DNA of 64,000 nt from Oceanospirillum sp964342385 (GTDB lineage: Bacteria > Pseudomonadota > Gammaproteobacteria > Pseudomonadales > Halomonadaceae), in NCBI GenBank assembly GCA_964342385.1, contig CAYFGP010000014.1:8733-72732 (forward strand). The letters run 5' to 3'. The notes below the pieces were generated by a model. The model searched no databases and had not been told where the DNA came from. It was given only the letters and a program-made list of their open reading frames with translations. The position numbers and the translations under genes were made by a program. This document shows positions 41,524 to 50,320 of the stretch, piece by piece. Within the stretch, counting starts at the first letter, position 1; every line of letters begins with the position of its first letter.

Positions 41524-42813
41524 TTATTTAAAAAGGCTGTTTATTCTCTTACTTGTTACTCCAACTTCATTAAGTAATTCCAAGGATAACAGCCTATATT
41601 TCACTGCTTGTTTTGACACTAAGAAAGTCTTTGCTAAGTGGCTGCTTATATTTCTATAATTGTCGATATTACATTTCTGATCATCCAAATATAAATATCC
41701 AAAACCACGGTTATTCAAACCTTTGCTATCAGCCCATGAGTAGAATTCGGACAGAACGGCTTTTTTGGGTAATAAGAGATTAGATGCAAAACTATTTGCC
41801 TGTAACTCCATCCGTGAAACTTCGGATATACCTAAGCTATGATCTCTATCGAAGTCATCTATGCTATCAAAATAGCTTTCTGACAAAATATATCTAGAAT
41901 GCCCTAAAAAATAATGCCCTAATTCATGAGCTAGGGTAAATCTTTGTCGCCCAGTGTTTTGAATTTTATTTTTATCGATATAAATCTTAAAAGGATGAAA
42001 TTGTATTCTACCTAAAATATCCTTTGGCAATATAGCGTTAAGATTAACTGTCAGATTCTGTTCAGCAGTAAGGATTGAAATAATTTTGTTTAGATCAACC
42101 TTGCCCGTTGAATACTCAATTCTTTGTAGAACAGCATTCGCGATATGTTCAATCTGTAAGTGAGATAAATACTCAACAAAACAACCATTATTTGATGTAT
42201 TTGAGACTATCTCAGAATCTGATGACTCAATCCTAGCTAGTCCTTTAATTGCATGTGTTATGGAGGCTGTATATTGTCCGTCAAAAAAAGCATAAAAATT
42301 AAATACTGAAACAGCATTGGGTTCTTCCCTCAGCCATTTATATGCAGCATGGGCTTGATTCTTTTGATGGCTTTGATGTGAGGGTGAACGCTGTAGAACC
42401 CAGTTTAAATCATCATTAGGGACGTATTTTGCTAAACCAATGCCCTTTGATTCAGAAAAATTTATTGTTCCTTCCTGAAATGAGTTGTTTGTTATAAGTA
42501 TCGCCTTTATATTTCCGCCTGAAATCTGCTGTGTTTTTGAAAAGAAAGACTCAACATCTCCAACTTGAACTGGCCTTTTATAGTTTTTGCACTCTACAAG
42601 TACGAGTATCGATGCTCGATCATGACCTGGTAGGAATATTTCTATCGAAATATCGATTATTATTTTCTTTTTTCGGTCTCTTGAGTAATAACCTTTTTTC
42701 TTATATATGTGGCATCTATCTTCATTAGCTAAGAACTTATCCTCACGGATCTCGCGGAGCAACTGGTCATGTACAAGGGCTTCGAACTGATCACCTTTTT
42801 TTGTTGTATTCAT
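41524..42813 (-). CDS. Predicted nuclease fused to ImmA/IrrE metallopeptidase
   Basis: A 429-residue protein. The N-terminal 135 residues look like an Mrr-type restriction endonuclease fold: Asp54 (IIIDISIEIF) and Glu74-x-Lys76 (VECKNYKRP) give a PD-(D/E)XK site, and ILITNNSFQEG follows as expected. The C-terminal half is an ImmA/IrrE zinc peptidase with HELGH at 296-300 and the E-x-x-A-x-x-FA element at 337-343. A helix-turn-helix-like segment (LAKTFLVSKQAVKYRL, 393-408) ends it. The ATG at 42813 has AGGTGG upstream and is preferred to 42828. The gene is much more AT-rich than its neighbours, pointing to horizontal transfer. A defence or SOS-type response role is inferred, not shown. Confidence 0.75.
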   Translation of the reverse strand: MNTTKKGDQFEALVHDQLLREIREDKFLANEDRCHIYKKKGYYSRDRKKKIIIDISIEIFLPGHDRASILVLVECKNYKRPVQVGDVESFFSKTQQISGGNIKAILITNNSFQEGTINFSESKGIGLAKYVPNDDLNWVLQRSPSHQSHQKNQAHAAYKWLREEPNAVSVFNFYAFFDGQYTASITHAIKGLARIESSDSEIVSNTSNNGCFVEYLSHLQIEHIANAVLQRIEYSTGKVDLNKIISILTAEQNLTVNLNAILPKDILGRIQFHPFKIYIDKNKIQNTGRQRFTLAHELGHYFLGHSRYILSESYFDSIDDFDRDHSLGISEVSRMELQANSFASNLLLPKKAVLSEFYSWADSKGLNNRGFGYLYLDDQKCNIDNYRNISSHLAKTFLVSKQAVKYRLLSLELLNEVGVTSKRINSLFK

Positions 42814-43019
42814 AGATACCACCTGCATTGCATGTCACGAACAACATATACCTTTTCAATAGCAAGTCAATGAAATAACAATATTCAGCTGATGTATATT
42901 GAAGAGAAACACTGCTAATGTTTGGATTGCGTCACTATACGCCGTAATATCCCGTAATACCTTTCCTTCTCTCTCTGCATTACCGTCTAACTATCACTCT
43001 AACAAAAAGAGATTTGGCG

Positions 43020-45002
43020 ATGACAAAGCAGGTTAATGTTTATCCAGGTAAGGCGAGCACGGCTGTTGAGCATTCCGATAGTAGTCGGGGCAATTTGGGT
43101 TTGTGTTTTTCCGGTGGCGGTTCCAGGGCGTTGACATGCGCTTGGGGTCAGTTGCTGGGTTTGGACACTCTGGGTTTGATGGAAAAGCCGCGTTATATAT
43201 CGTCGGTATCCGGTGGCACCTGGGCATCCTGTATCTATACTTTTTTGCCGCAGAATTATTCCGATCAGGATCTGTTGGGGCAATACTTTAAGCCTGCTGA
43301 TCTGAGTCTGAAAGACGCTACCGGTAAGCTTAATCTGGATAAGCTGGGTGAAAAGGTTTACGGCAATGTACCTGCTGGTTTAAACATCTATGAGCTGCTG
43401 GTGACTGCCGGTCAATTTATTACTGAGAATCATGGTAAAAACAGTCAGTGGTTATGGGCAGATATTATCGCCAGTAAGGTGTTGGATCATTACGATCTGA
43501 GATCCAAAGGCGAGGCGTCCTGGCTCTCTACGCGTTCTTTCTCGCTATCCCAGGATTATGCGCAAACCACCTTCCCGCAGTTAAATCCTTCTGATCAGAA
43601 TTTCTACTTTGTGCGTCCGAAGCGTCCCTTTATCGTGATGAACAATAACATCATGCAGAAGGTGGATGATGCCGATCGTAAGATTTCCAATATTGTGCAG
43701 CTGCCGGATCAGGTCACGCCGGTTGCAGCAGGTGTAAGAGGAGAAACGCCGGATAAAGCGATTGTCGGTGGCGGTCTGGTGGAGCCCTGGGGTTTTGCTT
43801 CTGAAGTGGAGCAAACCGATGCGGCACAATCTCCAGTTTCTGTATCAGTAAAACAGAAATATTCTCTGATCGATATCGCCAGTACTTCCAGTGCATTTTT
43901 TGCTCAGGCTATTGCCAGTTTTATTCAGGCTCATTTAGAAGATGAAGATAGCAAAAAAGGCCTGTTAAAAGATATCGAAGGCAAGCTGTCGGATGAACAT
44001 AAAAAAGGCTTGTTGGCTGAAGTGGGCGATGACCTGAAAGATATCTTTGATGTGATTGCTAAGCACTTAAAAGATTATGTGCTCTCCAGCATCGGTGATG
44101 TAGTGCCGCGGTATAACTACTGGCCGGTGACTGAGGACAGTAAAAACGAAGAGCTGCTGTTTACCGATGGTGGTACTTTGGAAAACACCGGTATTTTGGG
44201 CGCTATAGCACAGACAGATACCGGTGAGGCTCAACAGCAGCCGCTACATCTGCTGGCATTTGATAATACCAGTACACCGCTGACCGTTAACAAGGGCAAG
44301 GTGATCAGTGCTGGTCAGGCTGCGCCGTTGTTCGGTATCCACTTTGATGAGAAGACCGGTATTGGCCAGCCTTTTACCACTGAGCAGAAAGACCCAACAA
44401 ACTCTGCTTTTATCGCAACCAGTCTGATTCAGATCTTCGACAATACACCTGATAGCAATGGTGTGACACCGTTTGAGCAACTGGTTAAGGGGTTGTATAC
44501 CAGCAGTGCTAGCGTAGCTGCCAATGCAGAGGTAACCAGTGACGACAGTTGGCAACCGCAGAATCCGGCTTATCATCAGATGTCGGTGACTACGGTAGCT
44601 AATTCACTATCGGGTATCTCTGCTGGTCGTTCGGTTGAGCTGTTCTATGTGCAGAACGGTCGCATGATGAACTGGCAAAATCAACTGGCTGACAAAGAGT
44701 TGAAAGATCAGATCTTGGCAGGGCAGGGGCTGCAGAGTGATGTGCGTAAGATCTACGACGATATCACTGAAGCAGTTGAGCTGTACTTTAAGGCTCGTAA
44801 AGATCTAAACAAGGAGATTGTAGAGATTCTGAAGCAACCACAAAAATCCTTTGCGGATTTCCCTTACTACAACACCTTCCTGAAAATTGGCCTGCTGCCA
44901 AAAGAGTCCAATGCGCTAAGTCAGATGTGGGCTTGGGCTGTTTGTGATGAAGGCAGTCCAATGCGCACCGATCTGGAGCAATTTGTTACGAATGCCCAGT
45001 AG
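43020..45002 (+). CDS. cPLA2/patatin-like phospholipase
   Basis: A 660-residue lipid acyl hydrolase of the patatin/cytosolic phospholipase A2 superfamily. The oxyanion-hole motif CFSGGGSRA is near residue 30, the nucleophile serine is in SSVSGGTW (more like cPLA2 GLSGSTW than bacterial GxSxG), and the catalytic Asp is in LFTDGGTLENTGI. There is no signal peptide, so it is cytosolic or uses another export route. The frame starts with TTG at 43014, but the ATG at 43020 with AAGAGA upstream is better. No partner gene is adjacent. A role as an antiviral or interbacterial effector lipase is possible but not supported by context. Confidence 0.85.
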   Translation: MTKQVNVYPGKASTAVEHSDSSRGNLGLCFSGGGSRALTCAWGQLLGLDTLGLMEKPRYISSVSGGTWASCIYTFLPQNYSDQDLLGQYFKPADLSLKDATGKLNLDKLGEKVYGNVPAGLNIYELLVTAGQFITENHGKNSQWLWADIIASKVLDHYDLRSKGEASWLSTRSFSLSQDYAQTTFPQLNPSDQNFYFVRPKRPFIVMNNNIMQKVDDADRKISNIVQLPDQVTPVAAGVRGETPDKAIVGGGLVEPWGFASEVEQTDAAQSPVSVSVKQKYSLIDIASTSSAFFAQAIASFIQAHLEDEDSKKGLLKDIEGKLSDEHKKGLLAEVGDDLKDIFDVIAKHLKDYVLSSIGDVVPRYNYWPVTEDSKNEELLFTDGGTLENTGILGAIAQTDTGEAQQQPLHLLAFDNTSTPLTVNKGKVISAGQAAPLFGIHFDEKTGIGQPFTTEQKDPTNSAFIATSLIQIFDNTPDSNGVTPFEQLVKGLYTSSASVAANAEVTSDDSWQPQNPAYHQMSVTTVANSLSGISAGRSVELFYVQNGRMMNWQNQLADKELKDQILAGQGLQSDVRKIYDDITEAVELYFKARKDLNKEIVEILKQPQKSFADFPYYNTFLKIGLLPKESNALSQMWAWAVCDEGSPMRTDLEQFVTNAQ

Positions 45003-45106
45003 GCATCAATATTAGCAACGGCCTGTTACGCAGAGTTATGGATAGTCTCTTTATGGATAGCCTTAAGGAATTGTAAATAGTCTCTGTCTGGTCGTTATCG
45101 ATAGCT

Positions 45107-45137
45107 TGAAGTGATGGTCTTGCTGATCATCACTTCA
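45107..45137. terminator. Hairpin between convergent genes
   Basis: A 10-bp stem TGAAGTGATG / CATCACTTCA, extended on both sides by ATAGC/AGCT pairing, has an 11-nt loop. There is no clear T run; possible terminator for the lipase or the acetyltransferase gene. Confidence 0.45.
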
Positions 45138-45206
45138 TAGCTGCCAAAGATTTCAATCCCGTTTTAACTGATACACTTTCAATTAACCTCAGCTCGGCAA
45201 AGTAGG

Positions 45207-45863
45207 TTAGTTGAGACCTTTCTCTTCTGAAAATGCCAATAGCTGAGATACATCACCTTTAACGAGGATCGGCATAGCCATTTCTATAGTCTCGATATCC
45301 CAATTCCACCAAGCCAGATCCAGCAGTATTTTTCGTTCTTCTTCGCTGTATCGATATTTGGTAACTTTGGCCGGATTGCCTACTGCAATACTGTAGGGAG
45401 GGATGTCTGTTGCAACTACAGATTTTGCGCCAATAATTGCGCCGTCACCAATGTTCACTCCCGGCATGATGGTCACGTCATAACCAATCCAAATATCATT
45501 TCCTAAGCGTGTGTCTTTATGTGATTTAAAAGGATATTCGGATAAAGGCAGAATCTCAGACCATTTATCTCCAAAAACAGCAAACGGATACGTCGTAACG
45601 CCATCCATCGCGTGATTAGCATCTGGCATGATGAATTTAATATCACTAGCGAGAGCACAGAACTTGCCGATATGCAGAGCATTTCCTGATATGCCAAAGT
45701 TATATAGCACGTTTTTGCTCAGAAACTCTGTTGGATCGTTAAAGTCACTGTAATAGCTATAATCGCCGACATGGACATTCGTGACATCGCTTTCAGCGAT
45801 TAAGGGCTTTAAAAAAACGGTATTTTTGAAGCCTGAGATCGGAAACTTAGTACTCGGTTTCAC
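45207..45863 (-). CDS. Vat/CatB-type hexapeptide O-acetyltransferase
   Basis: A 218-residue left-handed beta-helix acyltransferase of the xenobiotic (XAT) class. It has the typical VGDYSYYSDFN start, a catalytic-histidine region (PDANHAMDGVTTYPF), then LGNDIWIGYDVTIMPGVNIGDGAIIGAKSVVATD and a short C-terminal cap. Relatives acetylate virginiamycin, chloramphenicol or sugars; the marine context suggests an uncharacterised substrate. The start is a GTG with a weakly spaced GAGG. A hexamer repeat lies just upstream. Confidence 0.85.
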   Translation of the reverse strand: MKPSTKFPISGFKNTVFLKPLIAESDVTNVHVGDYSYYSDFNDPTEFLSKNVLYNFGISGNALHIGKFCALASDIKFIMPDANHAMDGVTTYPFAVFGDKWSEILPLSEYPFKSHKDTRLGNDIWIGYDVTIMPGVNIGDGAIIGAKSVVATDIPPYSIAVGNPAKVTKYRYSEEERKILLDLAWWNWDIETIEMAMPILVKGDVSQLLAFSEEKGLN

Positions 45864-45882
45864 TCGCTTTTACCTCATCACT

Positions 45883-45909
45883 TTGTGCTTGTGCTTGTGC
45901 TTGTGCTTG
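45883..45909. repeat. Hexamer tandem repeat TTGTGC x4.5
   Basis: Four perfect TTGTGC units plus TTG lie 20 bp upstream of the acetyltransferase start. The tract could vary in length by slippage and alter promoter or leader spacing. Confidence 0.85.
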
Positions 45910-45957
45910 GAGCAGGATGACAGAAGGGGAGTTTTAGATACCACGCCTTCTATCCTG

Positions 45958-46182
45958 CTAATCACTTTTCTCTTGCCTATCTGTTAGCAGTGTCTGCGGA
46001 TCGATCTGCTCCTGTTTTAGCTGCTGCAGAATAATCTCATTAAACGTCATCTCTGGGTTGCGCTCACACAGCATGCCCATCTTCAGCCAGAACTCCGCCT
46101 GGGCATTTATCGACCGTGACATCACGGAACTGCTCTTGCGAATTTCCCCGTGCAGCTCTTCAGAGACTTTAAGTACACCCAT
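45958..46182 (-). CDS. ParD-like antitoxin family protein
   Basis: A 74-residue protein with a ribbon-helix-helix-like N terminus (LKVSEELHGEIRKSSSVMSRSINAQAEFWLKMG) matching the ParD-like family. The ATG has AAGGA upstream at good spacing. No recognisable ParE-type toxin lies next to it: downstream on the same strand is the acetyltransferase. It may be a solitary antitoxin-like regulator or the remnant of a toxin-antitoxin pair. Confidence 0.75.
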   Translation of the reverse strand: MGVLKVSEELHGEIRKSSSVMSRSINAQAEFWLKMGMLCERNPEMTFNEIILQQLKQEQIDPQTLLTDRQEKSD

Positions 46183-46528
46183 TTCAAATCCTTATCTATT
46201 TTATACATAGTATATGTGTTTTATATGTAAATCGTATATTTTTAGCTACCAATTCGCAAATCATTTTAACCTGTTGAATATTCAAGAATATTTTGGGTTT
46301 CGCTCAGGGATTTGACCCAATAGAGATCTATCCCTATGAAATAAATATGCCCGTGTTGGATATCTGGTTTTGTGAGCTATCTCTTTGATCCAGAAATATT
46401 TTTGTGAAGTGGTTCTGCTTACAGAGTCAAAACTCAACCCGCTCCTGTTACCTGTGCTATACATGCTGAAAATGGAAGGTTTTTTAAAACCTTAAGATTC
46501 TTAAAGCTGTTTTTCAGTCGGAGGTTTT
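46183..46528. other. Intergenic region, no gene seen
   Basis: 346 bp between the ParD-like and DUF1800 genes, which diverge. It is AT-rich near the ParD-like gene (TATATG-type strings) and must hold both promoters. The string TTGGGTTTCGC near 46293 resembles the inner arm of the MITE-like element but the similarity is short. No gene was found. Confidence 0.5.
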
Positions 46529-48655
46529 ATGACTGACGGCGATTCAAATATGCAATTTCCATCAGGGAAAAGTAGGTTATGGCAGGTGCTATTGGTGTCT
46601 GCGTTTTTAACGGCTTGTGGTGGAGGTGGCGGCGGTTCCTCCAGCAGCGACACATCGGATGACAACAATCAGGAGCAAGTCACGGATAACAGTGGTTCTG
46701 ATTCATCCGGCGGTTCAAGTGACTCAGGTGGAAGTAGCACTGATACTGGTACGGATGACACTGATTCTAACGCTGACTCAGATTCTAGTTCTGGAAGTGA
46801 TACTGGCAGCTCAGGCAGTGGCGCTACTGATGACACTACGGATAGCGGTAATGGTTCGACTACTGATTCCGGTGATAACAGCTCAGAAGATAATAATTCA
46901 ACAGATAGCGGTAGCTCTACAGATAACACAGGCGGCAGTTCAGCAGATAATAACGCTGACTCAGGCTCTAATTCAGGTGGTGCAACCGATGATTCCTCTG
47001 CTGCTCTTTCAGCAGAGAACCAAGCCGCACGTTTTTTAACTCAGGCTACTTTTGGCCCGACAGAAGATGAAATTGCCAGCCTGACAAACAGTTCAACCTC
47101 TGACTGGTTCTTACAGCAACTGGACGTGTCACCAAGCTATTTGATGCCTTGGTTAGATTATTACACTGAACTGGCTCCTGGTGATGAGGAAGAAGAGTCC
47201 CTGCTAAGAATCGAAGCGGCGACTATGGGCTTCTGGCGTAATAGCGTATCAGGACAGGATCAGTTAAGACAGCGTATGGCTTTTGCTCTATCTGAGCTAT
47301 TGGTTGTCTCCAATGGTGGTGGCGAAGCACTGACCGATATTCCTGAAGCTGTAATCTACTATCAGGACAAGTTGATTGAGCATGCTTTTGGTAACTACCG
47401 CGATGTATTGGAGGCGGTTACTTATTCTCCTGCAATGGGTTATTACCTGACCTATTTAGGCAGCGAAAAGGGCGATCCGGAAACTGGTCGTATGCCTGAT
47501 GAAAACTACGCTCGTGAACTGCTGCAGCTGTTTACCATTGGTTTGGTTGAGCTGAATAAAGATGGTACTGAAAAGGTTGATAGTCAGGGCAATACCATCG
47601 AAACCTACACCAACAAAGATATCACGGGTTTAGCCCGTGTATTTACGGGCTTTAATCCTGATTACTCTATTGAAGATAACGATGCCATTGATGCCAACTT
47701 GTATGCATATCCGATGGCTATTGAGGAGGAATCTCACTCTGAGCTGGAGAAAAGCTTCCTGGGCTTTACCATTCCTGCAGGTACCGATGGTCCAACCAGT
47801 ACTGATCTGGCGTTAGATTTTATCTTCCTGCATGACAATGTTGCACCTTTTGTTGGTAAACAGCTGATTCAGCGACTGGTAACCAGTAACCCAAGCGCGG
47901 CTTATGTTGAGCGTGTATCTAATGCTTTTGAAACCGGTCGTTACTCTCTACCAAATGGTCAATCCGTAGGTAAAGGGCTGCGTGGTGATCTGACCGCGAC
48001 GCTGGCTGCAATTTTGTTTGATACAGAAGCCCAAAATATGACCGGGGTACAAGGCGGCAAAATTCGTGAGCCGATTTTGCGTTTTACTCACTGGGCCCGT
48101 GCCTTTGAAGTTGAAAGCGTAACCCCTGAATTTAACTTGTCACTTTGGGATACCGCCAGTACTTCGTCACTGGCTCAACACCCGTACCGTGCACCATCGG
48201 TGTTTAACTTCTTTAGGCCGGGTTATGTCGCACCAGGCTCGGTCAGTGCGGCACAAAATATGGTGGCACCAGAGCTGCAAATCGTGAATGCCACGTCTAT
48301 TCCAGGCTATATCAACTTTATCACTGGCTTTATCTTTAGAGATCCAGAAGATGTTGATGTGGAAGAGTTCCAAGAAGAGCTCAATGAAGAGGGCATTAAT
48401 CTGGATGCTGAAGGCGCAGTGAATAGTTTCCAGGCTAATTACGATGCTGAAATTGCCCAGGCCAGCAATATCGATGCTCTGCTGGATCATCTTGATCTCA
48501 AGTTGACCTACGGCACCCTAAGCAACGAAACACGTCAAGCGATCACCGATGTACTGCAACAACTGCCCGTTGAAGATGACGGAGATCGTTTAGAGCGTGT
48601 ACGTTACGCTGTGTTGATGATCATGACTTCACCTGATTACCTGGTTCAGCAATAG
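46529..48655 (+). CDS. DUF1800 family lipoprotein
   Basis: A 708-residue exported protein. The first 30 residues form a lipoprotein signal with lipobox LTAC (Cys30), so the mature N terminus is lipid-anchored. Residues 31-158 are a Ser/Gly/Asp/Thr/Asn-rich low-complexity spacer. The rest is the DUF1800 domain (RFLTQATFGPT, then FWRNSV, PDENYARELLQLFTIG, and later VGKQLIQRLV and VFNFFRPGY). DUF1800 is regularly paired with DUF1501; the role may be handling of surface polysaccharide or other large substrates, but it is unproven. GGAGG precedes the ATG. The next gene begins 10 bp downstream. Confidence 0.9.
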   Translation: MTDGDSNMQFPSGKSRLWQVLLVSAFLTACGGGGGGSSSSDTSDDNNQEQVTDNSGSDSSGGSSDSGGSSTDTGTDDTDSNADSDSSSGSDTGSSGSGATDDTTDSGNGSTTDSGDNSSEDNNSTDSGSSTDNTGGSSADNNADSGSNSGGATDDSSAALSAENQAARFLTQATFGPTEDEIASLTNSSTSDWFLQQLDVSPSYLMPWLDYYTELAPGDEEEESLLRIEAATMGFWRNSVSGQDQLRQRMAFALSELLVVSNGGGEALTDIPEAVIYYQDKLIEHAFGNYRDVLEAVTYSPAMGYYLTYLGSEKGDPETGRMPDENYARELLQLFTIGLVELNKDGTEKVDSQGNTIETYTNKDITGLARVFTGFNPDYSIEDNDAIDANLYAYPMAIEEESHSELEKSFLGFTIPAGTDGPTSTDLALDFIFLHDNVAPFVGKQLIQRLVTSNPSAAYVERVSNAFETGRYSLPNGQSVGKGLRGDLTATLAAILFDTEAQNMTGVQGGKIREPILRFTHWARAFEVESVTPEFNLSLWDTASTSSLAQHPYRAPSVFNFFRPGYVAPGSVSAAQNMVAPELQIVNATSIPGYINFITGFIFRDPEDVDVEEFQEELNEEGINLDAEGAVNSFQANYDAEIAQASNIDALLDHLDLKLTYGTLSNETRQAITDVLQQLPVEDDGDRLERVRYAVLMIMTSPDYLVQQ

Positions 48656-48665
48656 GAGATTAACA

Positions 48666-50054
48666 ATGGCAATGAATCGCAGAGATTTTTTACGCGCTGG
48701 ACTAACAACAGGTTCAGCATCAATGGCCATGGCATCTCTTGGCGGTATGACATCCATGTTGACTGCTATGCAGTCCAGAGCGGCAACCAATACCGATGGC
48801 TATAAAGCGCTGGTGTGTTTGTTCCTCTACGGTGGTATGGATAATCACGACACCATTATTCCTTATGACCAAAGCTCTTATAGTGACTGGGCCAATATCC
48901 GATCGTCGTTACTGAATATCTACGGTGGTGCCCGTGGCAGAGATCAGTTATTGCCGATCAATCCCAGCAATAGTGAGGATTACTCAGGACGGCAGTTTGC
49001 ATTGCCTGCAGAAATGTCAGGCCTGCAAGGTCTGTTTGAAAGTGGCCAGGCTGCGGTTGTAGGTAATGTTGGCCCTTTGATTCAGCCCGTAACAGCCAGC
49101 AGTTTTGAGGCAGAAACAGTCGACCTGCCATCACGACTGTTTTCTCATAACGATCAGCAAGCGACGTGGATGTCAGGCGCACCAGAAGGTGCACAGTACG
49201 GCTGGGCTGGTCTGTTTTCTGATCTCTCTCTGGGTAATGGCGCTAACTCAGACACCACCTTTGCCAATATTACGACTGGTGGAGGGGAATTACTGCTGAC
49301 CGGAACTAAAACTGCACCCTATAGCGTAGGTATCGACGGTGCTGCGCAGCCAGAAGTATTGGGTGAAAATAGCGATATTCGTGATCTACTGACGGCTCAC
49401 TTCAGAGGTGCAGCTTATCTACCCGAACCTTTGTTAGGACAGGACATCAATCAGAAAAATCGTACTGCCTATGATGCTAATGCTCAATACAACCAGGCTG
49501 CTGGTGGTAGCGCTCTGGCAACAGAGTTTCCTTCCAGCTGGTTAGGACAGCAATTGAAAGCGGTAGCGAAAACAATCTCTGCTCGTACTGCGCTAGGCGC
49601 CAATCGTCAGGTGTTTGTCGTAGGTTTAGGTGGATTTGATACTCACTCGGAGCAAGCTAAAACACTGCCTAAACTGCAATCCCAAATCGATCAGGCAGTA
49701 ACCGCATTTCATACCGCAATGGGGGAGTTATCACTGAATGATGATGTCGCCCTATTCACAGCGTCAGATTTTGGCCGTACCCTGGCGATTAATGGTGATG
49801 GTACGGACCATGGTTGGGGAGCTCACCATTTTGTTGTTGGCGGCGGAGTTCAAGGACAAAGAATCTTTGGTGATATTCCGGTGTCTACCCTAAACCATGA
49901 ACTGGATGCGGGTAGCGGCCGTTTGATTCCAACAACCTCTGTTGAACAGTATGCTGCGGCTTTAGGGCGCTGGTATGGTTTGGATGACAATGAGCTTAAC
50001 ATTATCTTTCCGAACCTGACAAATTTTGGTTCGGTACCGGCGATTTTTGCTTAG
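48666..50054 (+). CDS. DUF1501 family Tat-exported protein
   Basis: A 462-residue protein. A twin-arginine signal (NRRDFLRAG, residues 4-12) with a weakly hydrophobic stretch follows the start, implying Tat export after folding, which often goes with a cofactor. The body shows the DUF1501 pattern: VCLFLYGGMDNHDTIIPYD early, and FVVGLGGFDTHSEQ and TASDFGRTLAINGDGTDHGWGAHHFVVGG late. The latter resembles sulfatase/alkaline phosphatase metal sites. It forms an operon with the DUF1800 lipoprotein and is followed by an intrinsic terminator. Confidence 0.92.
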   Translation: MAMNRRDFLRAGLTTGSASMAMASLGGMTSMLTAMQSRAATNTDGYKALVCLFLYGGMDNHDTIIPYDQSSYSDWANIRSSLLNIYGGARGRDQLLPINPSNSEDYSGRQFALPAEMSGLQGLFESGQAAVVGNVGPLIQPVTASSFEAETVDLPSRLFSHNDQQATWMSGAPEGAQYGWAGLFSDLSLGNGANSDTTFANITTGGGELLLTGTKTAPYSVGIDGAAQPEVLGENSDIRDLLTAHFRGAAYLPEPLLGQDINQKNRTAYDANAQYNQAAGGSALATEFPSSWLGQQLKAVAKTISARTALGANRQVFVVGLGGFDTHSEQAKTLPKLQSQIDQAVTAFHTAMGELSLNDDVALFTASDFGRTLAINGDGTDHGWGAHHFVVGGGVQGQRIFGDIPVSTLNHELDAGSGRLIPTTSVEQYAAALGRWYGLDDNELNIIFPNLTNFGSVPAIFA

Positions 50055-50123
50055 CCTGGTTTGAAGCAATCCCCTTCGTTTCTGAATCTTTGCTTTTAAC
50101 CTTCTTTTTCTTGTCACTTGATA

Positions 50124-50151
50124 CGGGGGCCATTTGGCCCCTGTTTTCGTT
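50124..50151 (+). terminator. Intrinsic terminator after DUF1501 gene
   Basis: A stem GGGGCCA/TGGCCCC (50126-50141), extended by one G-T and one C-G pair, is followed by TTTTCGTTTTT. Confidence 0.82.
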
Positions 50152-50320
50152 TTTACTCTTCTTATCATTAAGCGCTTTAGCAGAGGTGTACTTTGTGACA
50201 AGATGCATCTGGAAATTTAAGTGTCGCTATCTCAATAACAATTACCTCAGTGACAACGTCTCAATAACGATTATCTTAACAACCAGTCTTTCACAATCTC
50301 TGTCTTCAGGCACTTTCCTT

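Noticed and set aside
46290..46315. GGGTTTCGC string as a second copy of the MITE-like element
   Set aside because: Only about ten bases match and no terminal repeat accompanies it.
46617..47039. Alternative frames inside the DUF1800 spacer
   Set aside because: Low-complexity shadow of the Ser/Gly/Asp-rich spacer with no own start signals.
50090..50320. N-terminal extension of the cyclase frame
   Set aside because: It would place an intrinsic terminator within the coding sequence; the ATG at 50321 gives a normal start and membrane segment.
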